From: Craterostigma plantagineum
Lineage: Eukaryota; Streptophyta; Magnoliopsida; Lamiales; Linderniaceae
DNA length: 64,000 bases
Reading direction: 5' to 3'
Assembly: GCA_027422505.1 (NCBI GenBank)
Contig: JAPQWV010000001.1
Coordinates: 8,308,001-8,372,000 of the forward strand
This document shows, in pieces, positions 10,464-22,798 of this stretch (the first letter of the stretch is position 1; each line of letters begins with the position of its first letter). The notes under the pieces were generated by a model. It saw nothing but the letters and a program-made list of their open reading frames with translations, was not told the origin of the DNA and did no database searches. The translations under genes were made by a program, and so were the position numbers.

Positions 10464-11157
10464 GGATTAGATCTATGAACGTTAGGTTAATTCGTATTTA
10501 AGACATATGTTTATCGTGACTCGTGTGTTTTGACTATTATCGATCTATGAAATTGTTTCTTCGCTTTAATATGTCTATGTGTTAAAGTGAATGTGTGGAA
10601 AATCGTTTAGGGCGACAGCTAAACAACGATTAGGCCGTTCGTAGATGATAGAATTCGAGTATAGGGCGAAAGCAAATAATCGATCCTCGCCATTAGTAAG
10701 TACTGAATTTTAGATCCCCGCGAGCGTTTAGGGCGACAACAAATTCGTGAGTGGGTAGGGAATTACTGCGATCTAGTCTTAATCACGTAGGAACGATATT
10801 TCATTGTCTTAGTCGATAATACCTAGCGGGGTTCGAATCCCGAGCACATCTTTATCATCTGAAAGTACTCTTATCAGTTTTAGTCGTGTTCTTTGAATCT
10901 ATTGTTGCTTTAGGATCAATCTGTTAGGATAGTTCATAATATAAACAACCTGCGTATTTTATTTAGGCTAGATATCGAGTCGACAGGTTATATCTAGTAA
11001 TCAGTTTATTCCTCGTGTTCGATACTCGTTTACTCACTTTACTGCACTACAAACAGTAGGTCCACTGCCTATCACACGCTGGTGAGTAATTAAGTATTCA
11101 TTTTATTTTATCACTTGTCGCACTTGCAATCTATATTAGCACACCACGTGTCGATCT
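10464..11157 (+). repeat. partial Athila LTR (copy A), 5' part missing
   Basis: Aligns with D 53,890-54,583. It keeps the block of TTTAGGGCGACA words, a tRNA T-arm-like hairpin (10,826-10,845) and the CACTGCCTATCACACG block near the end. Its last bases read GATCT where D reads GATCA. Confidence 0.85.
10826..10845. other. tRNA T-arm / B-box-like hairpin in Athila LTR
   Basis: GCGGGGTTCGAATCCCGAGC contains a perfect B-box core (GGTTCGAATCC) and can fold as CGGG/CCCG around TTCGAA. The other LTRs keep the fold: D at 54,251-54,270 and B at 41,862-41,881. No A box or cloverleaf is present, so it is not a tRNA gene. Confidence 0.5.
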
Positions 11158-11163
11158 AGTTTT

Positions 11164-11181
11164 TGGCGCCGTTGTCGGGGA
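11164..11181 (+). other. primer-binding site (tRNA-Asp type), copy A
   Basis: TGGCGCCGTTGTCGGGGA, seven bases after the LTR end. It complements the 3' end of plant tRNA-Asp except for one base (T where D has C at position 13 of the site). Confidence 0.85.
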
Positions 11182-11385
11182 ATAGATTGATATTAGGAAC
11201 ACCGTAGTTCGGTACTTTAGCCACTTTATTTGACGTTTTCCTAGATTTTCGTTAATTGCGTTATTTGTGTTATTTGCGTTATTTGTTTTCCTACAACATT
11301 ATTAATTTCATTAGTTCTTCGACGTGTTTATTTATTTCTTTGCTACTTTTTATTCTCGCTTATTGAAGGTACAACTCAACGGTGA

Positions 11386-11754
11386 ATGACCCGAAGCCAT
11401 CCATCGGGCCCCATCGTTGACGCAGACCTAGATTTCGAACGAAAGTTACGAAGACAGCTCAGATACGATTCGAAAACTACGACCAGCAACTCGCAAGATG
11501 CTATAGTTAGCTACTCATAGGATAGTACTCAGGAATCGACCCAAAACTCTCGTGTAGAGGCATCCGTAGACAGCCCAGACACAGAAGTAAGAATGGCGGA
11601 CAGAAGTAAGAATGCCGGACCAGGAGCCATCACTACAAGATCTGCTCAAGAATGCCGGACTAGGCAGTACTGAATCGGCGATTGTTATTCCGCCGGTCGA
11701 GGGCAACCCAGATGACTATCCCTACTCGCACCTGAAGGCTTTTCTAACCATTAC
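11386..11754 (+). pseudogene. start of Athila-type gag (copy A)
   Basis: ATG at 11,386 opens MTRSHPSGPIV, the same start as copy D gag (54,803). The acidic, Ser-rich region ends at an in-frame TAG at ~11,518. Recognisable sequence continues in other frames up to copia-2's insertion point, ending in the SAIVIPPVEG-like block just before the first Gag homology domain. Confidence 0.8.
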
Positions 11755-12105
11755 TGTTAGGTCCTACGATTAACAACTCTATGATCCTAGGCTAGAATTC
11801 ACAGTAATTCGATCGTTTAGATAAGTAATTGAATTCGATCGAAAAACTCAAATGAAGAACAAGAGAGAGAATTCGAGTAGAGTGAGAAAGTTACAGTTGT
11901 TTCTCTCTCTAGAAATCGAATTGCAAGCCCTTCGGATCAATTCTCAAAACTTTCTCTATTCAGCTCAATTGATTTACAAGTATTTATACCAAACAAACTT
12001 GGTATAAATATCAAACTAGTCCTAATCTAAGGACTACTATACAAAACGCCCCTAATTACAAGGACAACTAATGAAATCAATCACAATTACAAATAGTATT
12101 CTACA
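11755..12105 (-). repeat. copia-2 3' LTR
   Basis: A 351-bp repeat matching 26,929-27,279. The polypurine tract (AAAGGGGGAGAT on the minus strand, 12,106-12,117) abuts it. Confidence 0.95.
11981..12010 (-). promoter_or_regulatory. TATA box inside a perfect 12-bp inverted repeat, copia-2 LTR
   Basis: TATTTATACCAA (11,981-11,992), loop ACAAAC, TTGGTATAAATA (11,999-12,010). Each strand therefore carries a TATAAATA-type box pointing outward. The 5' LTR keeps the repeat with one mismatch. Confidence 0.65.
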
Positions 12106-12112
12106 ATCTCCC

Positions 12113-15100
12113 CCTTTGTGCTTGATTGCGTCTCCGCGCCGTTTGTCCTTGTCGGGCGTAATATGATCTGCGCATGCCCAGCGCATGCTCGTAGTTCCTT
12201 AGAGTGATCCTAAGCTCCAGTCGCTCCTCGATATCTTCAAGCAATTCCATTAGGAGCGGCTGTTCTCTCACGAACCTGTGGATCTTCAGCAAGTGTCTCT
12301 GTTGATTTCTTCCAACCTCTGCTCGATGTTTTTCCTGACGACCTTGAGCGTCCCATCGCAAAACTTGTGAATTTCAGTCTTCAGCATCAACCTATTCTTC
12401 TTTGCGATTGGATTGTGGTAGGTGATGCCTAGGACTGAGCTGATGTGCACGTGATTGTTGGGAAGCCCTTCGATCTCAGGTCCTTTGTTGAGTGGAGCGG
12501 TCATGTTGACCTTCTTCATATTGCTCTCCAGAGCCATCTGAAGGTCGTGTGCGGCATAGTACTTGACTTGGCGCATTATGAACCTGTAGAGCCCTTCGAG
12601 GCTTTCTTTCTTGATGAAGCCCTGAGGACCTTTGTACATCTCCACGTATAGCTGATAAAGTCGGTACACTTCATCGGCGGGGAGGTACGGCAGGTCGCTC
12701 TCACTCAGTTCCTCTAGGGTCCTGTCCACTCGTTCGATGATGTAGTGACGTGTTGGAAGTCCTCCTTTGGCACAATATATGCTGAGTAGTTGGCTTATTG
12801 GGGAGAGACTCTTATAATGGCTCTTGGCTTGTGTCTTAGTCATCCCTAGCCTAACGTCAGGTCCTAGTTTGGTCAGCATCCAGAGGTAGGTCATCCTCTT
12901 CTGCTGATCCCAATGAGAGATCCCTCTGAGCTCGAACTCGTTCGGCTTCTTCACTCTGTCCGGAGACCTCCAAATATTCTCACGAACTTCTTCGAGGAAG
13001 GGAATTTCAATTTGAATGTTTTCCCATTGCGTGTCGATCCGGACGGTCCCTGGCGTTAGCCTTGGAGAGGGAACCGCCTGTTGAGCTATTAACTCTGGTA
13101 GCCTTGGGATAACTCGCTCGTAGTCTTCACCTTCCTGAAGCTCGTCGTCTTCTATGATTACGAGATCTATGGACGCTTGTTGTAGAAAGCGCCGAACGTC
13201 GTGAAGCCGTTGTCTTTGATGCTCCTCGGGCATGGAATGGGTCATCCACTGGCGTTCGAAGATGTACTTGTCTAGGGCCTCGTGTGGATTGACGCCATGT
13301 CCAGAGGGGTCCCGGTTGATCTGGAGCGACAGAGGGAGTGGCTTGGGTAGCTGCTAGAGCTACAAGCATCGCAGCACTTGCTTCTTCTTCCAGAAGCAAG
13401 GGGCTTGAGTAGATCGGTGGTGTGGACGGAGACGTCCTATGGTGAAAGGATGGTGGGTCGATGTGGGCGATGCGGTGCATGGTGTGGGCGGTTTGGGTGG
13501 TTTGTGTTTGGTGGGTGGTTTGTGTTTGGTGAGTGGTGTGTGTTTGGGTTTGTTGGGTTTGTGTTTGGGTTTCACGAGCTCCAGCGCTTGTCTGCGTAGC
13601 GCCCGAGCCTTGTCCTTGGCCAGATGCAGATGTCCTCGGCCTCTTCTCCCCCTCATGAGGGTCCTGATTGTCAGGATCGTCATGTCTGCGCCGTGAGTGG
13701 GAGCTTTGGCCGCGGCAGGTGTCGGTCGGTGGCTCAGGATGATCCACCAATCGCCAATAGAGGGACTCTTCTTGAGGCGATCGGATGGACAGCACTATCA
13801 AACGGGCGAGGAGTATATCGTGGAGCTCGGTGATTGGGATTGTGTATGGGTTGATGAGGATGGAGGAAGTGGCTAAAGGGTCGGTGGGTGTGGGTTGTGG
13901 AGGTGTGGGGTAGGTTCGTGATGAAGGGCCTTCGGAGGCATGTGCTTTCTCGGTATCTCTTCGGGATGCCTCGAGTGCTTGGAGTACTCTCTCTGTGATC
14001 TTTTCTTCCATTGACTGTACCGCGGTAGAGAGAGCGGCCTGGAATTGTTCGTTCGTCACGAAGGGAGTGGACGCCTCCACGGATGGACCAGGACGACTGA
14101 TGTCACCTGTTATCAACCCTTGAGTAGACACCGACTCTTGGGGTTGGCTCACAGTCACGTGAGGTTGTGACTGTATGAGACTTCCACCCAATCCCCGAGT
14201 CGAATCCTGAGGATTCGTCTCTATGGGTGTTGTTGCAGGCTCGGGTTGCGCCTGCGAACCAGATTCCACGTGAGTTGGTTGCGGCTCAAGATTGAGCGAT
14301 GAAGTGCCAGCAACACTTGTTGTTGTGGTCAGCGGAGTATCTGGTGCGACGGTGACGGCTGGAAAGAGAGACTCCAGTTGAATGCTCAGTCTTCTGGGAG
14401 TCCTCTTGATCAGACTGATTTCCTCGTCAGACTCTGTGTCAGACGGGGTGGCCGTGTGAGGAGTGATGTCACGATAGACGTCCTCCCGTGCCTGATCTGT
14501 CACCGGTGGAAGAGAGCTTTGCCCCATTTCCGTTTCGGGCTGTGCCTCTTGTGGAAGAACTTCCTCAAAAGTGTCTTCGAGCACGCCAACATGTATGGGC
14601 TCTTCCACTTGCAATTCGAGGTCAGGAGCCTCGAGTTCCATTTCTGTAGCCACGACGTCTATCAAAGTATCTTCGACGTCGGCATTGGCTCTTCGACCAA
14701 AAGAGACTCCTGTTGAAGCTCCTGAGCGACAACATCGATCATCGTGTCGTCAGGGCTTGGTTGGTGTTGTTGCGGTTGGGGAGGGCTCACATGTACATCT
14801 GCCGGGGGCCCTCTAATCATCTCCTCCGTTAAATTGTGTTCCCGGCAGAATCTCTGATACTCAGCTCCCGCGGGGTCGGCGAGCCTGAGTAAGTTGAGTG
14901 GAATCGGCATCGACGGTTGGTCCAAAAACTTAAGCCTTGGCGGCTGGTAGTTTCCACCAGGAGGCAGCCGAGGGATGTTCTCTGCATGTAGCTCCATGAA
15001 CTCCCTGATGATTACACTGAACCATCGAGCATAGGGCACGTTCTTCGACCTTCGATTCTCCTTCAGCCGAATCTGGTCCGCGAGGTCGTTCCAGATCAGC

Positions 15101-15660
15101 TGTGAGTAGTCATAGTTTCTTGAGAAGGCGATCCCGTGGAAGATTTTCAAAATATTGTTGTTGCCCTTATCAAATCCTGCGTGCTTGGGCGACAGACACT
15201 TATTCACTATTCCGAATAGTGTCTTCCACGGGTGTGGGATTCCGCTGCTCTGGACCTGGGCCAATCTTGTGAGCGGCGGTTGGTATCCCATGTGCAGAAA
15301 GTCTTGAATCATCTCTGCGTCCGTCGGGAGCGGGTCATAGATATCGTTGTGAGGCAAGTCCAGTATCATGCCGAACTGGCTCTTGCTCATGTGAATATGC
15401 CGCGTCCTGATTCGGGTCATGAAGGAGAATGTCCCATCTGCTACGACTCCTTGTATGCATCCCCAGAACTGCTGGAGATAGACCATTGGCACCGATGCGG
15501 TGACCGTTAACGCATGCCAGATGGGGTGGCCTCTGAGGATGGATACGATGATCTCGTCCGGGCACCGAAATGTGTCCAGATCGAGCTGAAAGTTCGTATC
15601 CTGAACCTTCAAGTACAGATTGTGATCGTATGTGTGGTTGTATCTTGGGTAGCGATCCAT
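12113..15660 (-). pseudogene. extra ORF downstream of pol (copia-2), broken in four frames
   Basis: On the minus strand: an N-terminal domain of about 330 aa (15,660-14,662; motifs VYLQQFWGCI, HPWKTLFGIVNKCLS, FHGIAFSRNYDYSQLIWNDL), an acidic, Pro/Ser/Thr/Gln-rich middle (14,665-~13,330), a conserved region (~13,330-12,286; DDELQEGEDYERVIPRLPEL, AHDLQMALESNMKKVN), and a charged C-terminus (12,361-12,101) ending just inside the LTR. Frame breaks lie at ~14,663, ~13,330 and ~12,290. Copia-3 carries the middle and C-terminal parts. The N-terminal domain resembles, from memory, uncharacterised ORFs placed after copia pol in other eudicots and annotated as putative plant transposon protein. No membrane segment or signal peptide was seen, so a viral-type envelope is not supported. 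Function unknown. Confidence 0.75.
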
Positions 15661-17324
15661 CTGAAATATAAGATATGTAAAACTTTATTAGTTCAATTTT
15701 TTTTTCAGTCGAAATATGAATAAATGTCATCAAACTGTAGTAATATAGCAAATAATAGCATGTTTGATGAATTTTGAATTGAAATCATATGAAATGCATA
15801 GTGTATGTTCGATTTCAAAAATCGTGATGGCATGATTGTAATTTCGAAAAAAAATATTTGTCGCGTGAAAAATCGTTCGAAATTTCGCTAAGTGTTAAAT
15901 CAGTAAGTCACTGTTCATGCCGAGAAAATTTTTGCTTGATAAAATTGATTTTGGAAATGATTTCCTATGCATTAATTTCAATTGCAATGACTCAATTCGA
16001 TTTTTCGATCGAGAAAATTTCATTCGCAGAGGTAAACTACAGAGTAAAAGACTTAGTAAAACTTTTCTGTGTTGAAATTGAAATCTTGAGACTGTAGCCG
16101 ATCAATTTTACGATCAAGAAAAATTCCGTGTAAATTTACGATCGAGAAATTATTTCTCAGGTAAATTTACTATCGAGAAATTTTCCTCAATTGAATAAAA
16201 TTTTTCGATTTGAAATTTGTCGAGCGAAATGTGATTTTCGATCCTAAGTAAAAATTGTCGCTTCAATATTTTTCGATCGAGAAATTAGTTAACGAAAGAC
16301 TAAGTCAATCCGTCGAGAAATATAAAAATTAAGTGTTAAAAAATTAATTTTTCACTGTTAAAATTTTTGCGACCAAATTGAAATTAAATCGAAAATTCTA
16401 TTTTGCGATAACGCTCGATAAAATTTGCATCTTTAATTGTCTAGTCAGTGCTTAAGTTTTTCGCTCGCTGAAAATTATAATTGGATTTCTCGATGGTAAG
16501 TGTAACGGTTAAAATCTTTTATTGTGACGACTAAGTCAAAATTTTGCGATCGAAAACTAAATCGACACAAATAGGTTCTCAATTGAATTGGAATTCAATT
16601 AAGTCTATTTGCGATCGACAAAGTTCTTCGACAGCTTCAAAACTTCAAAGTACCCAGTTTCATCGAAACTCATTTTATCATCACAAATGGAAATTTTCCA
16701 ACGATTTACGCTATCTGTTTCATCAAAAACCTCGAATCTGTCTAAATAACAGGCATTTAACTCAGAAAATCCAAGAAGCATGCCTAGATTTAGTGAAACA
16801 GTATTCGTTTAAATGGTTTTTGAAGAACAGCCGAGAAATCTTAACCAAATATGCGAAAAACTACAGAATGGAAATGCAAATCAAGTTATGACATTCGCAA
16901 TCGTTAACCGAATCGAATTTCTACCTTAATCAGACGATTCGAAGTGAAAAATTGAAAGATTTTTGAAGGATTGTGTATCGTTTGAGAAAGTTTTGCGAGA
17001 GAGAATTTTTTTTCGATTAGGTTTTGCGTGAGAAAAAGTTTTTCGACTGACAAAAGTTAACTTTTATTAACTATCATTAAAATGTTGCCGGGCTTGTGAT
17101 TTGACACTTTTGCGATATAAGGGATCAGGCCCATTACTATTTGCACACGAAAAATTCGAATTTTTCGATCGCAAATTGTCGCAGTCAATCAAAATCGATC
17201 CCGACACTGTTTACGATCGAGAAACTTTTAGTTTGCGAATTAATTCTAAGATTCAGTTTCTCGATGATAAGTTATCTAAGGAATTTCAGATTGACCCCTA
17301 TTTCAAAATAAACCCATTATAAGG

Positions 17325-17622
17325 CTCCCCCTTAGTAATTAAAATAAATGCAATTAACTCCCTGTATTTTCGTGTAGTAACGTCTAGCTCCCCTGGCAGA
17401 AGTTTAAAAATCTGTACCACTTAGAGATAAACGTTAGTAATAATGGAGTTAATCAACAATTATTTTTGGCAGTTTTATTTTTGGAATATTTGGTCTTGTG
17501 TCTAGCTCCTCTCTTTGTAGTGTCGACGTCTCGCTCTTTGATTTTGAAAGATCTGAAATACTCAGAGAAACGTCAAAAATATTTGGAGCTAATCTACAAG
17601 TCTTATGCTTGCTCCCCCTCAA
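17325..17622 (-). repeat. internal polypurine-tract copies (copia-2)
   Basis: On the plus strand CTCCCCCTTA at ~17,325, GCTCCCCTGG at ~17,387 and CTCCCCCTCA at ~17,610, all complements of the PPT core. Confidence 0.5.
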
Positions 17623-18586
17623 ATGATGCACAGGAATTGACTAATTATGCAAGCATATGAAATCAATTCAAGTCACGAGCACACAAATTTACCTAGTAAG
17701 CATGTATACATGGTTCCCGAAAACATGTACTTTAAAATTTTGTGTGAGGGTAGAAGCAATGAGAAATGTATCGCATTTAAACAATTCAGTACCAATGCAA
17801 TGTATAATTGCATTTAGAATGTGCGAAACACTAAAGAAATTCGCATTTATTCAATTCAACGCATATGAAACATAATATTTCATGTCAAAATGTGCGAATT
17901 TCATTATTTATTATTTATTTATTATTATTATTATATATGTATATATAGATATATTTTTTTTATTTATTTATGGGGTCAGATTATTTTGCTTCGATCAATC
18001 GTCACGCCTAAAATTTTACGAGACATTTGAAAGAAGAAAAAGCCGTCAAGTCATGTCGTCAAACTAAAGTCCTAAGTCCATAGACTGGTCCATTTCGACA
18101 ACTCTCACTAGGTTCGCTCTTGCTCTCAATTAGCTATCTTGGGATTTTTATATTTTTTTTATCACTCAAGTCAACACAAGCAATTTTTAGTCAATTTACC
18201 TGTGATCGAGGCATTTTTAATCATTTCACCTAAGCGAGAGACCGTCTATGTGGAATCAAAGGGTTGTAAGGGTTATAATTTGGCTAGGACTTAGAACGGA
18301 AGGAATTTAAAGGAAAGTGAGCTTATCTCTTCGTCGTCTTCCAATTCTACGTCCGTCTCCCTTTTTTTTTCGGCGTCTTTCTTCTTTTCAATCTTTTCTC
18401 CCTCTTTTTCTTTTAAGGACTATCCCTTTTTATGTTATGCTCAAGCTGAAGCTCCGCTTCTCCATGAGGCTCTAGGAGATTATCGTAGGCGAAGTTCTTC
18501 TTGTTGGTTCTCGGGCCGATACTGAGCTCCTCTTCTCTTAATCCCTATTGAGGTTTCAGAGATTATCAATTTGGAGAAGTTCTCGG

Positions 18587-18802
18587 TTATGGAATTCGTA
18601 CCCGAGGCTGCACTCCTCTTCTCGTTTCCCGATATAAGACCGGATTATCGTTGGAGAAGATCACTTCGTGGTGCTCCTCTTCCAGCCGTTCTGACGAGCG
18701 TACGAGATTATCGTTGGAGAAGTTCACAGCAGGATCCATGCCACTTTCTACAATGTAGTCGGAAGGCCGGTTCCTTTGGTCTGATTTTTGCGCGTTGAGC
18801 AA
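18587..18802 (-). CDS. small conserved ORF in copia-2 spacer (71 aa), unknown
   Basis: The last 50 codons (ATG at 18,739) match the 49-codon ORF of copia-1 and stop at the equivalent TAA. The protein has two copies of a FSNDN-type repeat, an acidic RLEEEHHE centre and an RVRIP end. It lies between RNase H and the extra ORF. The longer copia-2 form starts MLNAQKSD. No known motif was recognised. Confidence 0.25.
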   Translation of the reverse strand: MLNAQKSDQRNRPSDYIVESGMDPAVNFSNDNLVRSSERLEEEHHEVIFSNDNPVLYRETRRGVQPRVRIP

Positions 18803-19323
18803 TGCCTTCTTTTGTCATCATCTCACTTTTTCTTTTGTTATCTCCCCCTCCTTTTCTCGTTTGAACAACCATTCGAAGAGTATAAAGTTCGGTTGAAGGT
18901 CGGGAATGGGTTTTAAATGAAGAAAAGGACGTCGGAGAAGGCTAAAAGTGGATGACTAAGGGCTAACGTGGGGAAATTTATATAAAGCCGAATGAGGAAT
19001 AACCTAAACTCCCTTATCAATTTCCTAACGATCTAACGCAAGATGAGTATGAAGCCAAGTATCACTAGTTAAGACAAGCAATTGATGTGTGACTCACTCG
19101 AGAAATAGATCCAAAGAAAGAAAAAGATAACAAGGCTTGAATCCTCACATTTATAGTGGCTTTGTGTCTAGTGGAGCAACCTAATGACCTTTAGACACAA
19201 GAATGCGACTTAGACTGACAAAATTAAGCAATTAAATCTATCGCATGTCGGGGTAAAATTCTAAGTGACTTTAGATCAAAGCATCCTAAAGGATTTCGTC
19301 ATACCCCTTTATATTATATATAG

Positions 19324-19325
<2 letters not shown>

Positions 19326-19357
<32 letters not shown>
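19326..19357. repeat. AT dinucleotide microsatellite
   Basis: Sixteen or so TA units in the copia-2 spacer close to the RNase H end. Confidence 0.9.
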
Positions 19358-19361
<4 letters not shown>

Positions 19362-19463
19362 TGTTTTTTATATTATTTTTATCACGCAAGATAAGGACAA
19401 ATAAGCATAGAAAGCACATAGAATAGAGCATGTGATAGCACAGAAGATCAGGTAATGCACATA

Positions 19464-22400
19464 TTACGGAAGATTTAGCATGCCTAATTTTCCGACAAGG
19501 AATTGAAATCGTTTCTCATCCAATGCCTTGGTGAAAATGTCGGCTAGCTGAAATTCCGTGTTCACAAAGTACATCTCTATCGTGCCTTTTTCTACGTGAT
19601 CTTTGATAAAATGATATCTAATGTCTATGTGTTTTGTGCGTGAATGATGAACAGGATTGCAAGTAATGGCGATTGCACTCTGACTATCACTATATATGGG
19701 TATATTATTTAGATTGTACCCATAGTCGCGAAGCTGTGTTCGCATCCACAGCATCTGTGAGCAACAGCTGGCAGCAGCTACGTATCCTGCTTCGGCCGTC
19801 GAAGTTGACACACAGTTCTGCTTTTTGGATGACCAGCAAACCAGCTTTTCGCCTAAAAATTGAGCGCCACCGGACGTGCTTTTCCTGTCCATTCGGCAAC
19901 CTGCATAGTCAGCGTCAGTGTAGCCGATAAGTTTAAAATTAGTACCCTTTGGATACCATAGGCCAAGGGTAGAGGTTCCCTTAAGGTAGCGTAGAATTCT
20001 TTTGACCGCGAGCATATGGGATTCTTATGGATCGGCTTGAAAACGGGCACACAAGCACGTGGCAAACATGATGTCCGGCCGGCTCAAAGTAAGGTAGAGG
20101 AGAGATCCAATGATACTGCGATACAGTGTGATGTCGACCGACTTGCCAGAGGGATCGGCGTCCAACTTGCAGCTTGGTGACATAGGAGTGCTGAGAGTCT
20201 TGCTCTGGTCTTGATGAAATTTCTTCAGAATATCCTTGATGTATTTTGTCTGACTGATGAAAATTCCATCATTGAGCTGCCTGACTTGAAGTCCTAAGAA
20301 AAATTGCATCTCTCCCATGTGACTCATCTCGAATTTGCTCTTCATGAGATCTCCAAACTTCTTACAGAGCCGAGGGTTTGTTGATCCGAAGATGATGTCG
20401 TCGACGTATACTTGGACGACCATCAGATCTTTGTCATGCCATTTTATGAAGAGGGTTGTGTCTATCGTTCCTCGTATGAATCCAGACTTCACGAGGAAAT
20501 CACCCAGGACATCGTACCAAGCACGTGGGGCTTGTTTTAGTCCATAGAGAGCTTTGTCCAAGCGATAGACATGATCGGGATGTTCTTGATCAACGAAACA
20601 TTCTGGCTGAGCGACGTAGACTTCTTCTTTTAACACGCCGTTGAGAAAGGCGGTTTTAACATCCATCTGATAGACTTTGAAGTCTTTGTGAGCCGCATAA
20701 GCCAGCAGGAGCCGAATAGCTTCGATACGGGCAACAGGAGCATAAGTCTCGTCGTAGTCGATGCCTTCCTGTTGATTGTATCCCTTAGCCACTAGCCTTG
20801 CTTTGTTCCGGATCACTTCACCATCTTCATTTTTCTTATTCTTGAACACTCATTTAGTTCCGACCACTGTTTTCCCATGTGGACGGGGTACCAAGGTCCA
20901 CACTTGAAGACGTTCGAATTGATTGATTTCCTCTTGCATTGCAATTGTCCAATCCGGGTCTCGAAGTGCGTCTGCTACTTTGGTAGGCTCGTTTTGGCTC
21001 AGGAAGCAACTGAAAAGACTGTGTTGACGACGTGTCCTCACACCAACCGAGGGATCGCCAATTATCTGATCAACCGATTGGCCTCTCGTCCACTTGCGCT
21101 CATGAGGCAAGGCTAAAGTCGATGTGTCAGCCATCTGTGGATCTAGATTGCCTATAGTCTCAGATTGATCATTTGTCTGAGGAAGTTCCAATAGTGCACT
21201 TGGATTGAGCGTCTCTGATGATACTTCCTCGATGACCACTGTAGGTTCTTCGGTATTCTGTGGCAATTCTGAATCGGGTGGGGTAGAGGTGTGAGATGAA
21301 CTTGGTACGTCGGTCTCGTTCGGTAGATAATCCATTGTTGGTATAGGCGTGTATGACTGATATGCCGGTTCGAAGAGAGAATCCAAGTCGTCTATTGCAA
21401 GTCTCGTTGCTTCGTCTGACACTGATCCTGAAGTTGTTGCCATCATCTGTTGGTTTTGTGCCAACACACCAGTGATTACAGGTTCTGAAATATTGTCTTC
21501 AGAAGCCAACAGGTTAGGCACGGGTCCTGGACTGAATTGACCAGAAGCCATATCTGCCACTTCGTGGAAAGTGACATTATAGCTTTCCTTAATAGTTCGG
21601 TTGGACTTGATGTATACTCGGTATGCTTTTGAAGTTGAAGAATACCCGACAAATGTAGCTTCGAATGCTTTAGGGTCGAACTTTGCACGTTGCTCTCTGT
21701 CGTTCGCCACAAAGCACTCTATTATTCACAATCTCATACGGAGTCTTGTTGAACCGTTTGTGAACCACCGTCCTGGTTTGAGTAAAACAAGCGGTATTGA
21801 CTGCTTCAGCCCATAGAAAGTGTGGAAGCGCCGATTGGATCAGCATTGTACAAGCGGCTTCCACTAGTGTTCGGTTTTTCCTTTCAACGACCCCATTTTG
21901 TTGAGGTGTTTTGGCGGCTGAAAATTGTTGACTTATTCCAAGTTTCTGATAAAACTCACTGAGGTGATTGTTCTTGAACTCAGTGCCGTTGTCTATTCGA
22001 ACAACTTGAATAGTCTGTCGCAGCAGATTTTGAGTTGTGTTCACAAAATTGATAATCAAGTCACCAGTCTCATCTTTCGTTCGGAGGAACTTTGTCCATG
22101 TATAGCGAGAATAGTCATCCACAATCACTAGGACATACTTTCTTCCATTGATACTGTGAGTCTGCATCGGACCACAGAGATCCATGTGAATTAGTTCCAA
22201 TGGTCGAGAAGTAGATGCAATTTGCTTGACGTGATGAGATGCTCGCTTCAGTTTTCCTAATTGACATGCCGAACAGTGATGCTCCCTTTGTAGTTGTATA
22301 GTTGGAAGACCGTGGACCAACTTTTTCGTAGAAAGACGTTGGAGAGCTTTCATATTCAGATGAGACAGTCGTTGATGCCATAAGCTGTTCCTCTGTAAAT

Positions 22401-22797
22401 CAGTCTGAGAAATGAGGCATACAGTTGTCGAGGGCCGCACAGACGTCAGGTTGATCGTGTAAAGATTGGATCTTCGAAGTCCTTGAAGGAGTTCTGTGTC
22501 CTGACTATCCACAATTCTGCACCGGTCAGCATGGAAGACCACCTGGAAGCCTTTGTCACAGAATTGGCCTATGCTGAACAAGTTGTGGCGGAGGCCTTCG
22601 ACGTATGAGACATCTTTGATGGTCAGATTCTTCAGAATGATATCCTCAAGTCCTAGAATCGGGGCTGAATTGTTGTTCCCAAATCTGGCTTTGCCGTTTG
22701 GTCGGTCTTTGTAGTTGCTCAGCAGCTCTTGTCTACCAGTCATGTGTGTGCAGCAACCAGAGTCGAGGTACCACACATGATGGATCTGCAAAAACAA
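19464..22797 (-). pseudogene. Pol (PR-IN-RT-RH) of copia-2, broken
   Basis: Minus-strand order: protease active site WYLDSGC (~22,775); pre-integrase zinc domain (LWHQRLSHLN...CSACQ); integrase core with IHMDLCGPM, VRIDNGTEF and NGVVERKNR; RT with the YVDD catalytic box at ~20,400; RNase H with YTDADYAG, STAEAGY and YSDSQSAI. Breaks: about 35 bases deleted near 21,705 (the VSFLRVFGC block kept in copia-3), a TGA replacing the Trp of the VVGTKW block at 20,850, and a TAA after QADP at ~20,025. The RNase H motif reads AEAGY where relatives read AEAEY, so the likely catalytic Glu is lost. The lineage resembles SIRE-type copia. Confidence 0.92.
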
Positions 22798-22798
22798 T

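Larger units (their letters stand above)
15661..19463 (-). other. copia-2 spacer between RNase H and the extra ORF
   Basis: About 3.8 kb without a recognisable protein domain. The part next to the extra ORF (15,840-17,300) is packed with TTTCGATCGAGAAA-type palindromic words. Polypurine-tract copies lie at 17,325-17,622. AT-rich sequence with ATGCATATG-like words follows (17,640-17,960), then a repeat block homologous to copia-1 (18,430-18,760). The remainder (18,800-19,325) aligns with copia-1 6,990-7,380. Confidence 0.65.

Noticed and set aside
10826..10845. tRNA gene suggested by a perfect T-arm
   Set aside because: No acceptor, D or anticodon arm around it. Only the hairpin is present, repeated in each Athila LTR.
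13378..13696. Gly/Val/Cys-rich plus-strand frames
   Set aside because: Antisense to the Thr/Gln/His-rich low-complexity part of copia-2's extra ORF; explained by the repeat.
12113..15660. Reading the extra ORF as a retroviral-type envelope protein
   Set aside because: No signal peptide, transmembrane segment or cysteine pattern; it is acidic and low-complexity. Position after pol is not enough.
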